A stretch of DNA of 64,000 nt, taken from positions 496,001 to 560,000 of the forward strand of contig CAVUCE010000021.1 of NCBI GenBank assembly GCA_963739985.1, read 5' to 3'. The notes beneath the pieces were generated by a model. The model saw nothing but the letters and a program-made list of their open reading frames with translations, ran no database searches and was not told the DNA's origin. A program made the position numbers and the translations under genes. Positions 18,957 to 28,102 of this stretch are shown piece after piece. Numbering within the stretch: position 1 is the first letter of the stretch; each line of letters opens with the position of its first letter. Source of the DNA: CAVUCE01 sp963739985. Its GTDB lineage: Bacteria > Bacteroidota > Ignavibacteria > Ignavibacteriales > Ignavibacteriaceae.

Positions 18957-19734
18957 AAAGATTGCATTATTCGGCGGAGTTTATAGTAACCACATTGCTA
19001 TGAAGGAAACAATTATTGATGCTAAGAAAAAAAATGTAGATGCAATTTATTGTCTTGGTGATCTCGGTGCTTTCGGACCAAATCCAAATAGAATCTTCGA
19101 TCTTTTGAAAGAACATAACATTCCGGTTGTGCAAGGTAATTACGATAACTCAATAGGAAATAATTTTGATGATTGCCAATGCGGCTACACGGATCCGCGA
19201 GATAATTATTACGCAAAGTTAAGCTACGATTATACCTTCAAAAATACTTCGGAAGAATTTAAAGAATATATGAAAAATCTCCCGACCGAAATAAGATTTA
19301 CTTTAGGCGATTACAAAGTGCTATTATGTCATGGTTCGCCGAGGAAAACAAATGAATTTCTTTGGGAATCTACAACTCCGACACATTTTTTAGAAAAACT
19401 TTGTAAAGACTTTAGTGCCGATATCATTTGTGGAACTCATACCGGAATACATTGGAAGAGAGAATTAAGCAATAATAAATATTTTGTAAATGTTGGCGTA
19501 ATCGGAAGGCCGGAAAATGATGGCGCAAATAATGTCGGTTACACAATTTTGGAGTTAGCTGAAGATACAATTAAAATCCAATATGTCCCTATTGAATACG
19601 ACCATATCAAGCTGGCTGAAGAAATGGATTCTGAAAATCTTCCCAGGGAATTTATTGAGACTATACTAACAGGGTGGTGGACTACTTGTCTTGAAGTTCT
19701 TCCGGGTAAGGAAAGAGTTAAAGGTAAATATTAA
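18949..19734 (+). CDS. Metallophosphoesterase-like protein with altered first motif
   Basis: A 261-aa protein with the calcineurin-like phosphoesterase layout: GD at 37-38, GNYD at 63-66, CHG with H128, and GTHTG at 162-166 with H164. The first motif, normally DxHGN, reads GVYSN (about 10-14), so the Asp and His that hold one metal are replaced by Gly and Tyr. The enzyme may use one metal, another ligand set, or bind without cleaving. I chose the ATG at 18949, whose frame overlaps the radical SAM stop by 8 bases and has GGGAAG upstream. Tight coupling says the two proteins act together. Confidence 0.85.
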   Translation: MHKKIALFGGVYSNHIAMKETIIDAKKKNVDAIYCLGDLGAFGPNPNRIFDLLKEHNIPVVQGNYDNSIGNNFDDCQCGYTDPRDNYYAKLSYDYTFKNTSEEFKEYMKNLPTEIRFTLGDYKVLLCHGSPRKTNEFLWESTTPTHFLEKLCKDFSADIICGTHTGIHWKRELSNNKYFVNVGVIGRPENDGANNVGYTILELAEDTIKIQYVPIEYDHIKLAEEMDSENLPREFIETILTGWWTTCLEVLPGKERVKGKY

Positions 19735-19794
19735 TTCGGAAAAGTTGATTTATAAGTATGAAATTTCTCGACCTAAATAGCGGATAATATTTAT

Positions 19795-20019
19795 TTAATA
19801 CTTGCTTAATTTTGATAAATCAATTTCACCGTAAAAAATAAGTTTATCCTCTAAAAAAACAGCAGGAACAATAAAAATATTTTCCCCTTTGAATTTTTCT
19901 CTTTCAATAATACTAAGCTTGTAAGTATCATTTGCGTTACATAATTCTTTAAGCTTTTGTTCGGCTCTTAAACATGAGCTGCAATTTTTATCTATTACTA
20001 ATAAGAGTTGTCTTTTCAA
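19795..20019 (-). CDS. Small thioredoxin-fold protein
   Basis: A 74-aa protein with a redox-type CSSC motif at 13-16 and the cis-proline segment IVPAVFLEDKLIFYG at about 49-63, matching the small glutaredoxin/thioredoxin-like family (DUF836-like). There is no signal peptide, so it should act in the cytoplasm as a thiol carrier or reductase. The start is TTG and the ribosome site is weak, so the exact start is uncertain. It converges with the metallophosphoesterase gene and diverges from the Crp-type regulator. Confidence 0.7.
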   Translation of the reverse strand: MKRQLLLVIDKNCSSCLRAEQKLKELCNANDTYKLSIIEREKFKGENIFIVPAVFLEDKLIFYGEIDLSKLSKY

Positions 20020-20169
20020 GTTGATCTTTTCAAATAAATAATTATTCTAATTAAAAATTATATTATTATAATGTTAAAGTTTGTCGTTGATATTACATTT
20101 TTACAAATAATAAAGACAAATTTTAATATTGAACATTAAAATTACTTTAGGAAATCGTTAGGAATAAAA

Positions 20170-20853
20170 ATGGCGGAAAAATCAAAGCTCTGGTATTTAG
20201 AAAATTTTAATCTTTTATCCGGATTGGATGAAGATAATATGAAAAAGTTGAGTGAAATTACCACAATGCAAAACATAGGCAAAAATCAGCCGATTTATTT
20301 TGCAAAAGAACCTTCCTCTTCAATATTTTTCTTAAAGAATGGAAGAGTGAAATTGACCAGAAATTCTACCGACGGAAAAGAAATGATTTTAGGAATAATT
20401 AATAAAGGCGAAGTTTTTGGAGAACTTGCATACTTAGACAAAGAAGAAAGAACAGACTATGCAATCGCAATGGATGAAGTCTTAATCTGCGCAATAAATA
20501 TTGAAGAGTTTAAAAAGTTTGTCGATAAAAATCCGGATATGAATTTAAGGTTAAACAAATTAATCGGATTGAGACTGAGAAGATATACAGAAAAAATTGA
20601 AGATCTTGTATTTAAAGATTCAGCACAAAGAATAGTCGCATTTATACTAAGACTGGCTGAAGATAACGGGAAAAAATTAGGTGATGAAATATTTATTAAG
20701 CCATTTCTAAAACACCAGGAGATTGCAGAATTGACAGCATGTTCGAGACAAACAGTAAATGCAGTTTTACAAGAATTAAGAGAAGCCGGAGATATCGAAT
20801 TTGATAGGAAAAAATTAGTGATCAAAAATGAAAGTGGACTTAAAAAAAATTAA
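20170..20853 (+). CDS. Crp/Fnr-family transcription regulator
   Basis: A 227-aa regulator. Residues 12-125 form a cyclic-nucleotide-binding-type beta-roll (GEVFGELAYL at 80-89), residues 126-150 the dimer helix, and 180-210 a winged helix with recognition helix CSRQTVNAVLQELREAG. The cysteines needed for an Fnr iron-sulphur cluster are absent, so it more likely binds a nucleotide or another small effector. The usual phosphate-binding Arg-Ser pair of true Crp is not obvious. Targets are not visible here. It is a single gene. Confidence 0.93.
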   Translation: MAEKSKLWYLENFNLLSGLDEDNMKKLSEITTMQNIGKNQPIYFAKEPSSSIFFLKNGRVKLTRNSTDGKEMILGIINKGEVFGELAYLDKEERTDYAIAMDEVLICAINIEEFKKFVDKNPDMNLRLNKLIGLRLRRYTEKIEDLVFKDSAQRIVAFILRLAEDNGKKLGDEIFIKPFLKHQEIAELTACSRQTVNAVLQELREAGDIEFDRKKLVIKNESGLKKN

Positions 20854-21089
20854 ATCGTTAAATTTTTTAACTTAATAAGCTTATATCCATCTGAATTTTC
20901 CCATTTAATAATTATTCTATCTATTACTTACGTGTAATTATTTATAGAATAACCGTTCGCTTATCCATTCAATAAAAAGTATATTGATTTTATTGTCAAC
21001 GGAAGTAAGACAAAACTAATAATAACAACTTAACTACTTTTGTATTTAAACCTCTAACTGAATATAGAATTAGCATTTTAAAATTTCAC

Positions 21090-23402
21090 CTAAATTCTTC
21101 TCATCATTTTAGGAAGTGAAAATGAAAATTCGGTTCCTTCTCCCAACTTAGAGGATACAAATATTTCACCATGATTTTTTTCAATAAATTCTTTACATAA
21201 TCCTAAACCTAAACCTGTACCTCTTTCACCGCTTGTTCCTTCTCTTGAGCGAACAATGCTTATATTGAATGCATTAATACTTGTAAAATCGTCCATCCCG
21301 ATACCATTATCCTTTACCGAAATAATGATGCTTTCATTTTTTTCATGAGAAGAAATATTAACTGTGCCGCCGTGTTCCGTAAATTTTATCGCATTATTAA
21401 TAAGATTTCTCACTACTATCTCAATCATACTTGAGTCGGCAAAAGCTCTAACATAATCTTGAACATTATTAGTAATTCTGATGCTCTTATTCTTCGCTTG
21501 CGAAAAATAAGGTCCGATTGTATTATCAATCAATTTTTTAACTTCAAAATCACTAGGATTGTATTCAATTTTCCCTGTTCTGGATGCAGAAAGAAACAAT
21601 AAATTTTCAAGTAACTCATAAGTGTTGTTTGTTGCCTCATTTAAATTAGTAATATACTCTTCAATCTCTTCGTCACTTAGTTCGTGATATTCTTCTTTTA
21701 AAATCTTTGTATAATTCAGTAAAACATTAAAAGGGTTTTTTAGGTCATGAGCAACTATAGAAAATAATTTATCCTTTGAGTTGTTTATTTTTTCTAGTTC
21801 ATCATTTTTTTCTTTTAATTCGGTTCTCTGCAGTTCGATTAATTTATTGTTTTGTCTTAATAAATCATTTAATCTTTTTCTCTTCTTACTAAGCATTAGC
21901 AGAATAATTGCAGTAATAGCTAAAATTATAATTATTATAATTGTAGTTACAAGATATATCTTTTGTTTTTCATTCTGATGTTTTTGAGCCTCTAATACAA
22001 GACGATATCTTTCGCCTTCAAATTTATTTTTAAGTTCATTTAGTCTTCTTTGCATATCCTGATTTTCAATTTCATCTTTAAGTTTTTGATATTTTTTTAT
22101 CGCAAACAGTGATTTGTTAATCTTTCCCAAGTGTTCATAAACTATACTCAAATCTTGATAACAATCTCTCAAGATCACTTTTACATCGATTTTATTAGCA
22201 ATATTGATACTCTTTTCTAAATAAGATTGAGCTTTTGAAAAATCATTTTCTCTCATACTTATTTTTGCAAGAAAACTATAAGACTCTGCAACTCTAAGTT
22301 TAATATCATTTACTTCTGCAATTCTTAGTGTTTGATTAAAATAATTTTTTGCTTTTGTTAGATCATTTTTATCTAAATAAACTTGCCCCATTCCTTTTAG
22401 AGCAATTACTTCACCTCCGACGTAGTTATTTAATTTGTATGCTTCCAGCGAATTTTGAAAATATGTTATGGCCGAATCTCTATTCATATCTGAGTACGCG
22501 GAACCTAAACAATCATAAACATAACCCAAGGTCTCATTATTATTTGATTCTTTCGCGAATGGAAGACTTTCATGATAATATTGAATTGCCTTAGGAAGCT
22601 GTCCGGTTTCTTTGTACACCAGACCGATATTAGTAAGCGCCAAAGCGATACTACTTTTATTATCAATTTCTTTTTGAATTTTTAAAGCCTTTAAATAATA
22701 TTCAAGTGCTTTATCATATAACGCCCAGTTGTAATAAACCGTCCCAATGTTATTTAATGTTGAAGCGATATGATCTTTGTTTGATAATTTATTTCTAACT
22801 TTTAGTGCTTTTTGAAAATAAAATAAAGCACTATCATATTGCGTGGTTTGCCAAAAGAAAAAGCCAATATTATTTAACGCAACTCCATAGCCGGTAGAGT
22901 CATTAACTGATTTTCTTAGTGCTGCTGATTTTTTAAAATAATCAATCGCTGTGTCTTTAAGTTTTAAACGGTTGTAAGCTTTTGCTGCGTTATCGTAATT
23001 ATCGGCAGTTAAGAGTTGATTATTAACATTTTTACTGAGATCTATCGCTTTCAAAAACTCATCAAGTGATTTTTGATATGCCCTTTTTTGATACAAATAC
23101 ATTCCGCGAAATGCAATCGCCTTAGCTTTATCAGCTAAGTTGTTCAAACTATCTGATAAATTATAAAGTGAATCAGCCAGCTTAATATAATTATCCGAGT
23201 CGATAGGAGTGTTAGTTATTTTAGTTTCTAATTCGGTTGCTGCTGATGGGGACGATGAGACTTGTTTGCTTTTACAGCTGTTTAAAAAAAATAATGTAAT
23301 TAGGATTGAAAAAATCCAGGTTAAATGTTTTAAGAAAGTAATATCTTTGAAATATTTGGTAATATTATTCTTAAAATTGAAATTTGCCATAATATTGTGC
23401 AT
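21090..23402 (-). CDS. TPR-containing membrane histidine kinase
   Basis: A roughly 770-aa sensor common in Bacteroidota. An N-terminal hydrophobic segment ends in LNSC, which could be a lipobox or a plain anchor. It is followed by about nine tetratricopeptide repeats outside the membrane (for example LNNIGTVYYNWALYDKALEY), a membrane segment (IYLVTTIIIIIILAITAIIL), a short coiled coil and a kinase core with phospho-acceptor H552 (VAHDLKNPF) and ATPase boxes NLINNAIKF, DNGIGM and GTGLGLGL. No response regulator gene is adjacent, so the partner is elsewhere. I preferred the ATG at 23402 (GGGA upstream) over a GTG at 23429. Confidence 0.85.
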   Translation of the reverse strand: MHNIMANFNFKNNITKYFKDITFLKHLTWIFSILITLFFLNSCKSKQVSSSPSAATELETKITNTPIDSDNYIKLADSLYNLSDSLNNLADKAKAIAFRGMYLYQKRAYQKSLDEFLKAIDLSKNVNNQLLTADNYDNAAKAYNRLKLKDTAIDYFKKSAALRKSVNDSTGYGVALNNIGFFFWQTTQYDSALFYFQKALKVRNKLSNKDHIASTLNNIGTVYYNWALYDKALEYYLKALKIQKEIDNKSSIALALTNIGLVYKETGQLPKAIQYYHESLPFAKESNNNETLGYVYDCLGSAYSDMNRDSAITYFQNSLEAYKLNNYVGGEVIALKGMGQVYLDKNDLTKAKNYFNQTLRIAEVNDIKLRVAESYSFLAKISMRENDFSKAQSYLEKSINIANKIDVKVILRDCYQDLSIVYEHLGKINKSLFAIKKYQKLKDEIENQDMQRRLNELKNKFEGERYRLVLEAQKHQNEKQKIYLVTTIIIIIILAITAIILLMLSKKRKRLNDLLRQNNKLIELQRTELKEKNDELEKINNSKDKLFSIVAHDLKNPFNVLLNYTKILKEEYHELSDEEIEEYITNLNEATNNTYELLENLLFLSASRTGKIEYNPSDFEVKKLIDNTIGPYFSQAKNKSIRITNNVQDYVRAFADSSMIEIVVRNLINNAIKFTEHGGTVNISSHEKNESIIISVKDNGIGMDDFTSINAFNISIVRSREGTSGERGTGLGLGLCKEFIEKNHGEIFVSSKLGEGTEFSFSLPKMMRRI

Positions 23403-23604
23403 TAAATTCCCACATGTATTGTTTTGCACATTTTTAGATTATTAAAAGCGTATAAATATAGCGATTAATTTTTTAAGTCCAGGATATATTTTGGTAATAT
23501 TATTACATTTTTGTCTTAATACGGTATGGCCGTAAGCTAGAATCGGCAAACTCATTTAATGATAATTTTTAATTCTTATCAACAAATCCGTAATATATAA
23601 CTAA

Positions 23605-24672
23605 TTATAACACAGCATCAACAACTTCATGCGCTAATTTTAATGTACTAAATTCTGAACCGGAATCTCTGTTTGTTAATATAATTACAGAAAAGTTTTT
23701 TCCAGGGATACGATAAATTATATTTCTGAATCCAATTGAACTTCCGGTATGATAGACAATTTCCATTCCCTTGTAAATTTCTCTTCTCCACCCGAAACCA
23801 TAATCAAATGTTTTTCCATCGTTTGTTTTGCCGCGTTCAAATGCCATTTGAATGTATTTCTGATCAATTAATTTATTTGAATATAAAGCTTGATCCCATT
23901 TAAATAAGTCTCTTGTGTTTGAATAAATTCCGCCGTCGCCTAAAACTGCGCTTGTTAAACTTTGATCTGTAAAGACAATTCCGGTATCTGTAATTGTATA
24001 ACCGTATGCCCTATTCGGAACTTCATTAATTCCTTTTTCGTAAGCTAATGTATGATTCATTCCCAATGGTTCAAAAATATTATTCTTTAAATATTCTCGA
24101 AAAGGGACTCCGGAAACATTTTGTATAATCATCGCAAGTACTGCATAACCTGTATTGCTATATCTGTGTTGTGAACCAGGTTCAAAGTAGGTTGAGTCTA
24201 TATTCATCATCATGTTCAGCACATCTTTATCTTTCACCTGAACGGTTGCCGAATCCGGTATTAAGTCTTCATACGCAACTAAGCCGGAAGTATGCTGTAG
24301 AAGATTTTTTATTGTAATCTTGTTTCCGTATTTAGGAAAGTCGGGGAATATATCTGTCAGCTTTGTATCAAGCGTTAATTTACCGGCTTTGATTAATTTT
24401 AAAATACACATTGAAGTAAATTCTTTTGTAACCGAAGCAAGACGGAAATCAGTTTCCGGCGTTACTTTTATATCTTTTTCCACATTAGCTAATCCGTAAC
24501 CTTTTTCGAAAGCTATTTTTCCATTTTGGATTATCATTACGGAAGCTCCGGGTAAATCGGGATGATTATAAGCCTCAAATATAGGATTTACTAAATTCTC
24601 ATATTTATTATTGCAGCCGATTAAAATTAGTGGAATAGCAATAGTTAAAATTGTTTTTATAGAAAATTTCAT
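23605..24672 (-). CDS. Serine beta-lactamase-like hydrolase, lipoprotein
   Basis: A 355-aa enzyme of the class C beta-lactamase/penicillin-binding-protein family. The nucleophile motif SxxK is S80-VT-K83, the second motif is YSN at 171-173, and HTG near the C-terminus is the third. The N-terminus has a lipoprotein-type signal (IPLILIGC, C20), so it should be anchored in the envelope facing the periplasm. Such proteins are usually D-amino-acid peptidases or esterases and need not give drug resistance. It stands alone on the minus strand. Confidence 0.9.
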   Translation of the reverse strand: MKFSIKTILTIAIPLILIGCNNKYENLVNPIFEAYNHPDLPGASVMIIQNGKIAFEKGYGLANVEKDIKVTPETDFRLASVTKEFTSMCILKLIKAGKLTLDTKLTDIFPDFPKYGNKITIKNLLQHTSGLVAYEDLIPDSATVQVKDKDVLNMMMNIDSTYFEPGSQHRYSNTGYAVLAMIIQNVSGVPFREYLKNNIFEPLGMNHTLAYEKGINEVPNRAYGYTITDTGIVFTDQSLTSAVLGDGGIYSNTRDLFKWDQALYSNKLIDQKYIQMAFERGKTNDGKTFDYGFGWRREIYKGMEIVYHTGSSIGFRNIIYRIPGKNFSVIILTNRDSGSEFSTLKLAHEVVDAVL

Positions 24673-24895
24673 AAGATATTATCTCTTTTAGTGAGTTTTT
24701 ATTATTGTTCACTGAGCATGTTGGAATTATAACTCTAATTTAATTCAACTAAGTGTAATAATAAATTATTATATGAAACTTTAATTATCAAATTAAAAGA
24801 ATTTATATTTGTTTGTGCAGTGGTATAAAAGGAAGGTTGTTTCCTAAAACTTAGTTACAATAATATTTAATTAAAACTCAAGATTATGTAAAGTA

Positions 24896-24923
24896 ATCTC
24901 TTCCTGAAAACTCAGGAAGAGAT
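24896..24923 (-). terminator. Perfect 12-bp hairpin terminator
   Basis: ATCTCTTCCTGA (24896-24907) and its exact inverse at 24912-24923 flank a 4-base loop, 28 bases after the stop of the Met-rich gene. On the minus strand it is followed by TTACTTTAC. It should end the msrAB/Met-rich transcript. Confidence 0.65.
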
Positions 24924-24951
24924 CATAACGTATGTGTGTTATTCTAAATTA

Positions 24952-25326
24952 TTATTTTTTCATCTTTTTCATTGTTTTGGAACTATCTTGCATTTCCATC
25001 TTATTATTCTTCATTTCTTTCTTTTGCATGTTTTTGTCCATCATTTTATTTTCTTCGGATTTCTTCTTGTTCTTCATATTATCCATCTTTTTGTCTTTCA
25101 TCATCAATTTTTTATTCATCATCTTTTTAGAAGAATCCATCATTTTGTGATCATTCATCTTATCATGCATTTTCATTGTGGATTTCTTCATCCCATCCAT
25201 TTTATTCATGATTTTGGTTGAATCCATTTTTTTCACTTTATGCATTGTGTCTTTTGATTGAGAATAACTTAGACCGGATAATAGTAAAACAGACATTACG
25301 CAAGCTAGAAACATTTGCTTTTTCAT
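24952..25326 (-). CDS. Methionine/lysine-rich exported protein
   Basis: A 124-aa protein with a signal peptide ending in about SYSQ. The mature 102 residues contain, by my count, 24 Met and 33 Lys, in irregular repeats such as KMMNKKLMMKDKKMDNM, and no aromatic core, so it is probably disordered. Two functions fit: a methionine sink for hypochlorite or peroxide, regenerated by the MsrA-MsrB fusion encoded 48 bases upstream, or soft-metal (copper/silver) binding. The gene order favours the first. Other frames over this region give long but artefactual translations because of its composition. Confidence 0.8.
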   Translation of the reverse strand: MKKQMFLACVMSVLLLSGLSYSQSKDTMHKVKKMDSTKIMNKMDGMKKSTMKMHDKMNDHKMMDSSKKMMNKKLMMKDKKMDNMKNKKKSEENKMMDKNMQKKEMKNNKMEMQDSSKTMKKMKK

Positions 25327-25374
25327 TTTAGGACCTTTCTTTTTGTTTGAAATTAATTTTTACTTAAGAAGTTA

Positions 25375-26421
25375 TCATTCAAATAAATATTTGTAATTGC
25401 CGTATCCATCTTTTGCCAAATCAGCTTTTGGGATAAATCTTAATGCAGCCGAATCAATGCAATATCTTAAATGTGTTGGTGCCGGGCCATCATTAAATAA
25501 ATGTCCTAAGTGAGAACCTGATTTCTTTCCTTCAACTTCGACACGTAACATGCCTAATGAGTGATCGATTTTCTTGACTATATAATAAGAATCAATTGGT
25601 TTTGTAAAGCTCGGCCAGCCGGTTCCTGAGTGAAATTTGTCTTTTGAACTAAACAAAGGCTCACCTGAAACTATGTCGACATAAATTCCATTGCGTTTAT
25701 TATTCACATATTCATTTTGAAATGGTAATTCCGTAGCACCATTTTGTGTAACCTGATATTGAAGTTTTGTTAATTTGCTTTTTATTTCTTTATCAGACGG
25801 CTTAGTGAAATTATTGGTGTGAATATTTCCCCAAATTCTTTTGATATAATTATCTCTTCCTGATGCTTTTCTATATGCGTAATATCGTGTTGGATCCTTT
25901 TTATAAAAATGCTGTTCAGATTCGGAAACGGGTGTAAAGTTTGTGAACATTACAATTTTAGTTACTATTGGTTTTTTAAAGATGTCTATCTTTTCAAGAT
26001 TTGTTTTTGATTTTTCCGCAAGTTCTTTTTGTGTATCATCTTTATAAAATATATATGACTCATACTGCGGTCCTCTATCATAAAAAGAACCTCCGGCATC
26101 TGTTGGATTAAACTGTTTCCAGTAGTAATCTAATAACTCTGAATAACTTGTAATTGCCGGATCATAAATCACTTTTATGGCTTCAACTTTTCCGGTTGTC
26201 TCAGTTCCGCTTATTTTCCCTTCTGCGTAGCCTGATATTACATTTTTCAAACCCGAAAGTTTTTCAAATCCCGCATCCATGCACCAATAACAACCGCCAG
26301 CAAATATTGCTTCATTGTAATTATTGGATGTATCATCCATTATTATTTTGGGAATTGAATTCCATTTTGTATATGCTGTAAGTGATAAGATAATAAGAAC
26401 TGAAAAAATTATAACTTTCAT
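25375..26421 (-). CDS. msrAB: Exported MsrA-MsrB methionine sulfoxide reductase fusion
   Basis: A 348-aa fusion. Residues 1-18 are a hydrophobic signal or anchor, so the enzyme acts outside the cytoplasm. MsrA (about 38-190) has GGCYWC with catalytic C44 and reduces S-sulfoxides. MsrB (about 215-345) has FHSGTGWPSF and RYCIDSA with catalytic C321 and reduces R-sulfoxides. The Cys that often precedes GWPSF is Thr here, so MsrB may be reduced directly. The zinc CxxC pairs are absent. I moved the start to 26421 because GAGG lies 6 bases upstream. The Met-rich gene follows by 48 bases and is a likely substrate. Confidence 0.93.
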   Translation of the reverse strand: MKVIIFSVLIILSLTAYTKWNSIPKIIMDDTSNNYNEAIFAGGCYWCMDAGFEKLSGLKNVISGYAEGKISGTETTGKVEAIKVIYDPAITSYSELLDYYWKQFNPTDAGGSFYDRGPQYESYIFYKDDTQKELAEKSKTNLEKIDIFKKPIVTKIVMFTNFTPVSESEQHFYKKDPTRYYAYRKASGRDNYIKRIWGNIHTNNFTKPSDKEIKSKLTKLQYQVTQNGATELPFQNEYVNNKRNGIYVDIVSGEPLFSSKDKFHSGTGWPSFTKPIDSYYIVKKIDHSLGMLRVEVEGKKSGSHLGHLFNDGPAPTHLRYCIDSAALRFIPKADLAKDGYGNYKYLFE

Positions 26422-26567
26422 CAGTAACCTCATGTTAAAATTTTGTCTTAATTATGTAAATCGTAACTATTTTAACTTAAGGTTCAATGATCACGGAAGT
26501 ATCACGAAAAACTAAAGAATGTGTTATAATATGTTGGTAGGATTTAGTTGATATAGGGTATATGAAA

Positions 26568-26583
26568 GGGAGCCGAAGCTCCC
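26568..26583 (-). terminator. TTCG-tetraloop terminator
   Basis: On the minus strand GGGAGC, TTCG, GCTCCC forms a six-pair stem with a stable tetraloop, followed by TTTC, 7 bases after the stop codon at 26590. It should end the T9SS cargo gene transcript. Confidence 0.65.
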
Positions 26584-26589
26584 ATAAAT

Positions 26590-28074
26590 TTATTTTAATA
26601 AAATCATTTTTCTTACATTTACGAAATTATTTTTGCCGTCAATAGAAGATGCAGTTATTCGATAAAAATAAATTCCGGAGGATAAATTTATTGCATTAAA
26701 TTTAACGTTATATTCTCCAGCTGGTTTTGTATTATTTACCAACTCTTTAACTTTTACACCAATAGAATTATAAACATCAATCTTAACATTACTTTCATAT
26801 GGAATCGAATAAGAAATAATTGTTGAAGGATTGAATGGATTAGGATAATTCTGATTTAAAGAGTATGAATCCGGTAAACTATTTTTCTTATCTTTTGCAC
26901 TAGTTAGTGATAGCGTTGAAAACTTCCATGTATCTGACCAATCGCTTTTGACATCACCCTTAACAGCTTGAACTCTCCAATAGTATTGCGTGTTCAGCAG
27001 GAGACCATTTACTTTAAAGGAAGTATCATTAATTGAACTTTGATTTGTAAATGTATTAGCAAATGTTGAATCGCTTGAAATCTGAAGATTATAAGTATTT
27101 GCAGAATCTATCTGCTGCCAGGCAAACGTTAAATTAATTGATAAATTTGTATCGCCGTTTTTAGGCGCAGTAAGCGATGGTTTCGCCAATAAAGGAAGCC
27201 AACTATTAGTATACTCGTTCCAGCTATTTGGGGTTATAATATCATAAGAGTATAAACTAACACCTTCGTAACCATCATTTCTTACTTTTTCAGAAAAGGT
27301 TTTAATTTCTCCTGCTATTAAATTTCTCCCGATTTCAATTTGTCCGCCTTGTCCAATAGGGAGAATTAAAGTACTATATGCATTGGGTTGACTTTGTTTC
27401 CATGTATTGTATAGAGTATTAAACTCGCTTTCCATTAAGTTTAATTCGGTTGTAGGAGATAATGATCTAGCAGCCCAATATGCTTGTGGCATATTAACAT
27501 CGCAATAAGTAGAAAATTCTAACCAGGGAAAAGTTGAATGACCTATAACTCTGGCGAAAGAAGAAAAGCCGACAAAGTTCATTCCGTGAAAAAATCTAAT
27601 ATTTTCCATATAATCTTTTGCTTCTGTAGCATGACCTTCATAATCTCCCTCGGCGTCAACTATTAGTCCATCAATTCCGGGAATATTCAAAATAGAATTA
27701 GCTACATCTGCCTCGTAAATTCCGTTTCCCCATTTGCTATAACTATAAACAAATTGCCATCCAAAAACCAAAATTCCGTTGTTATGAAATTCTTCAACAA
27801 CCTTGTCAAATCCACCGTAATTTGCAGCCCAACTATATAATAATTTCCCGGTTCTATTATAATAACTATCGCTATCGCCAAGTTTAACTGTAACCCATTT
27901 AACTCCGCTGGATTTCATTTGAGAAATCATTGTATTGAGATTTCCTCCGGCAGTAGTCCAAATTTGCCAAATCCAAATGCCTTTACCGGTTGCAGGATTT
28001 TCGGCTTTCATGGAAATGTTAATAAAAAGTATGCTACAAATTAGCATTGAAAAAATCGTACGTTTAGATAGCAT
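26590..28074 (-). CDS. Secreted TIM-barrel-like protein with Fn3 and T9SS sorting domain
   Basis: A 494-aa exported protein. After a signal peptide, residues 28-300 look like a glycoside-hydrolase-type barrel: WIWQIW near the start, KWVTVKLGD, GILVFGWQFVY, GIDGLIVDAEGDYEG and VNMPQAYW, with acidic residues in the middle strands as in glycosidases. Residues 305-395 form a fibronectin type III domain (TYNLQIS, YYWRVQAV). From 409 on, NYPNPFNPST starts a type A C-terminal sorting domain that directs secretion by the type IX system. Substrate unknown, perhaps a polysaccharide. It lies 28 bases after another secreted-protein gene on the same strand. Confidence 0.85.
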   Translation of the reverse strand: MLSKRTIFSMLICSILFINISMKAENPATGKGIWIWQIWTTAGGNLNTMISQMKSSGVKWVTVKLGDSDSYYNRTGKLLYSWAANYGGFDKVVEEFHNNGILVFGWQFVYSYSKWGNGIYEADVANSILNIPGIDGLIVDAEGDYEGHATEAKDYMENIRFFHGMNFVGFSSFARVIGHSTFPWLEFSTYCDVNMPQAYWAARSLSPTTELNLMESEFNTLYNTWKQSQPNAYSTLILPIGQGGQIEIGRNLIAGEIKTFSEKVRNDGYEGVSLYSYDIITPNSWNEYTNSWLPLLAKPSLTAPKNGDTNLSINLTFAWQQIDSANTYNLQISSDSTFANTFTNQSSINDTSFKVNGLLLNTQYYWRVQAVKGDVKSDWSDTWKFSTLSLTSAKDKKNSLPDSYSLNQNYPNPFNPSTIISYSIPYESNVKIDVYNSIGVKVKELVNNTKPAGEYNVKFNAINLSSGIYFYRITASSIDGKNNFVNVRKMILLK

Positions 28075-28102
28075 TTTTAAAGTCCGTTAAAATTAAAGCA
28101 TA

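Noticed and set aside
20457..20825. 122-codon minus-strand frame inside the Crp-family gene
   Set aside because: Shadow of the regulator gene, with Ser/Asn/Leu-rich nonsense composition.
24932..25221. Two plus-strand frames giving His/Phe-rich proteins
   Set aside because: They are antisense shadows of the Met/Lys-rich gene: ATG and AAG codons read backwards give His, Leu and Phe.
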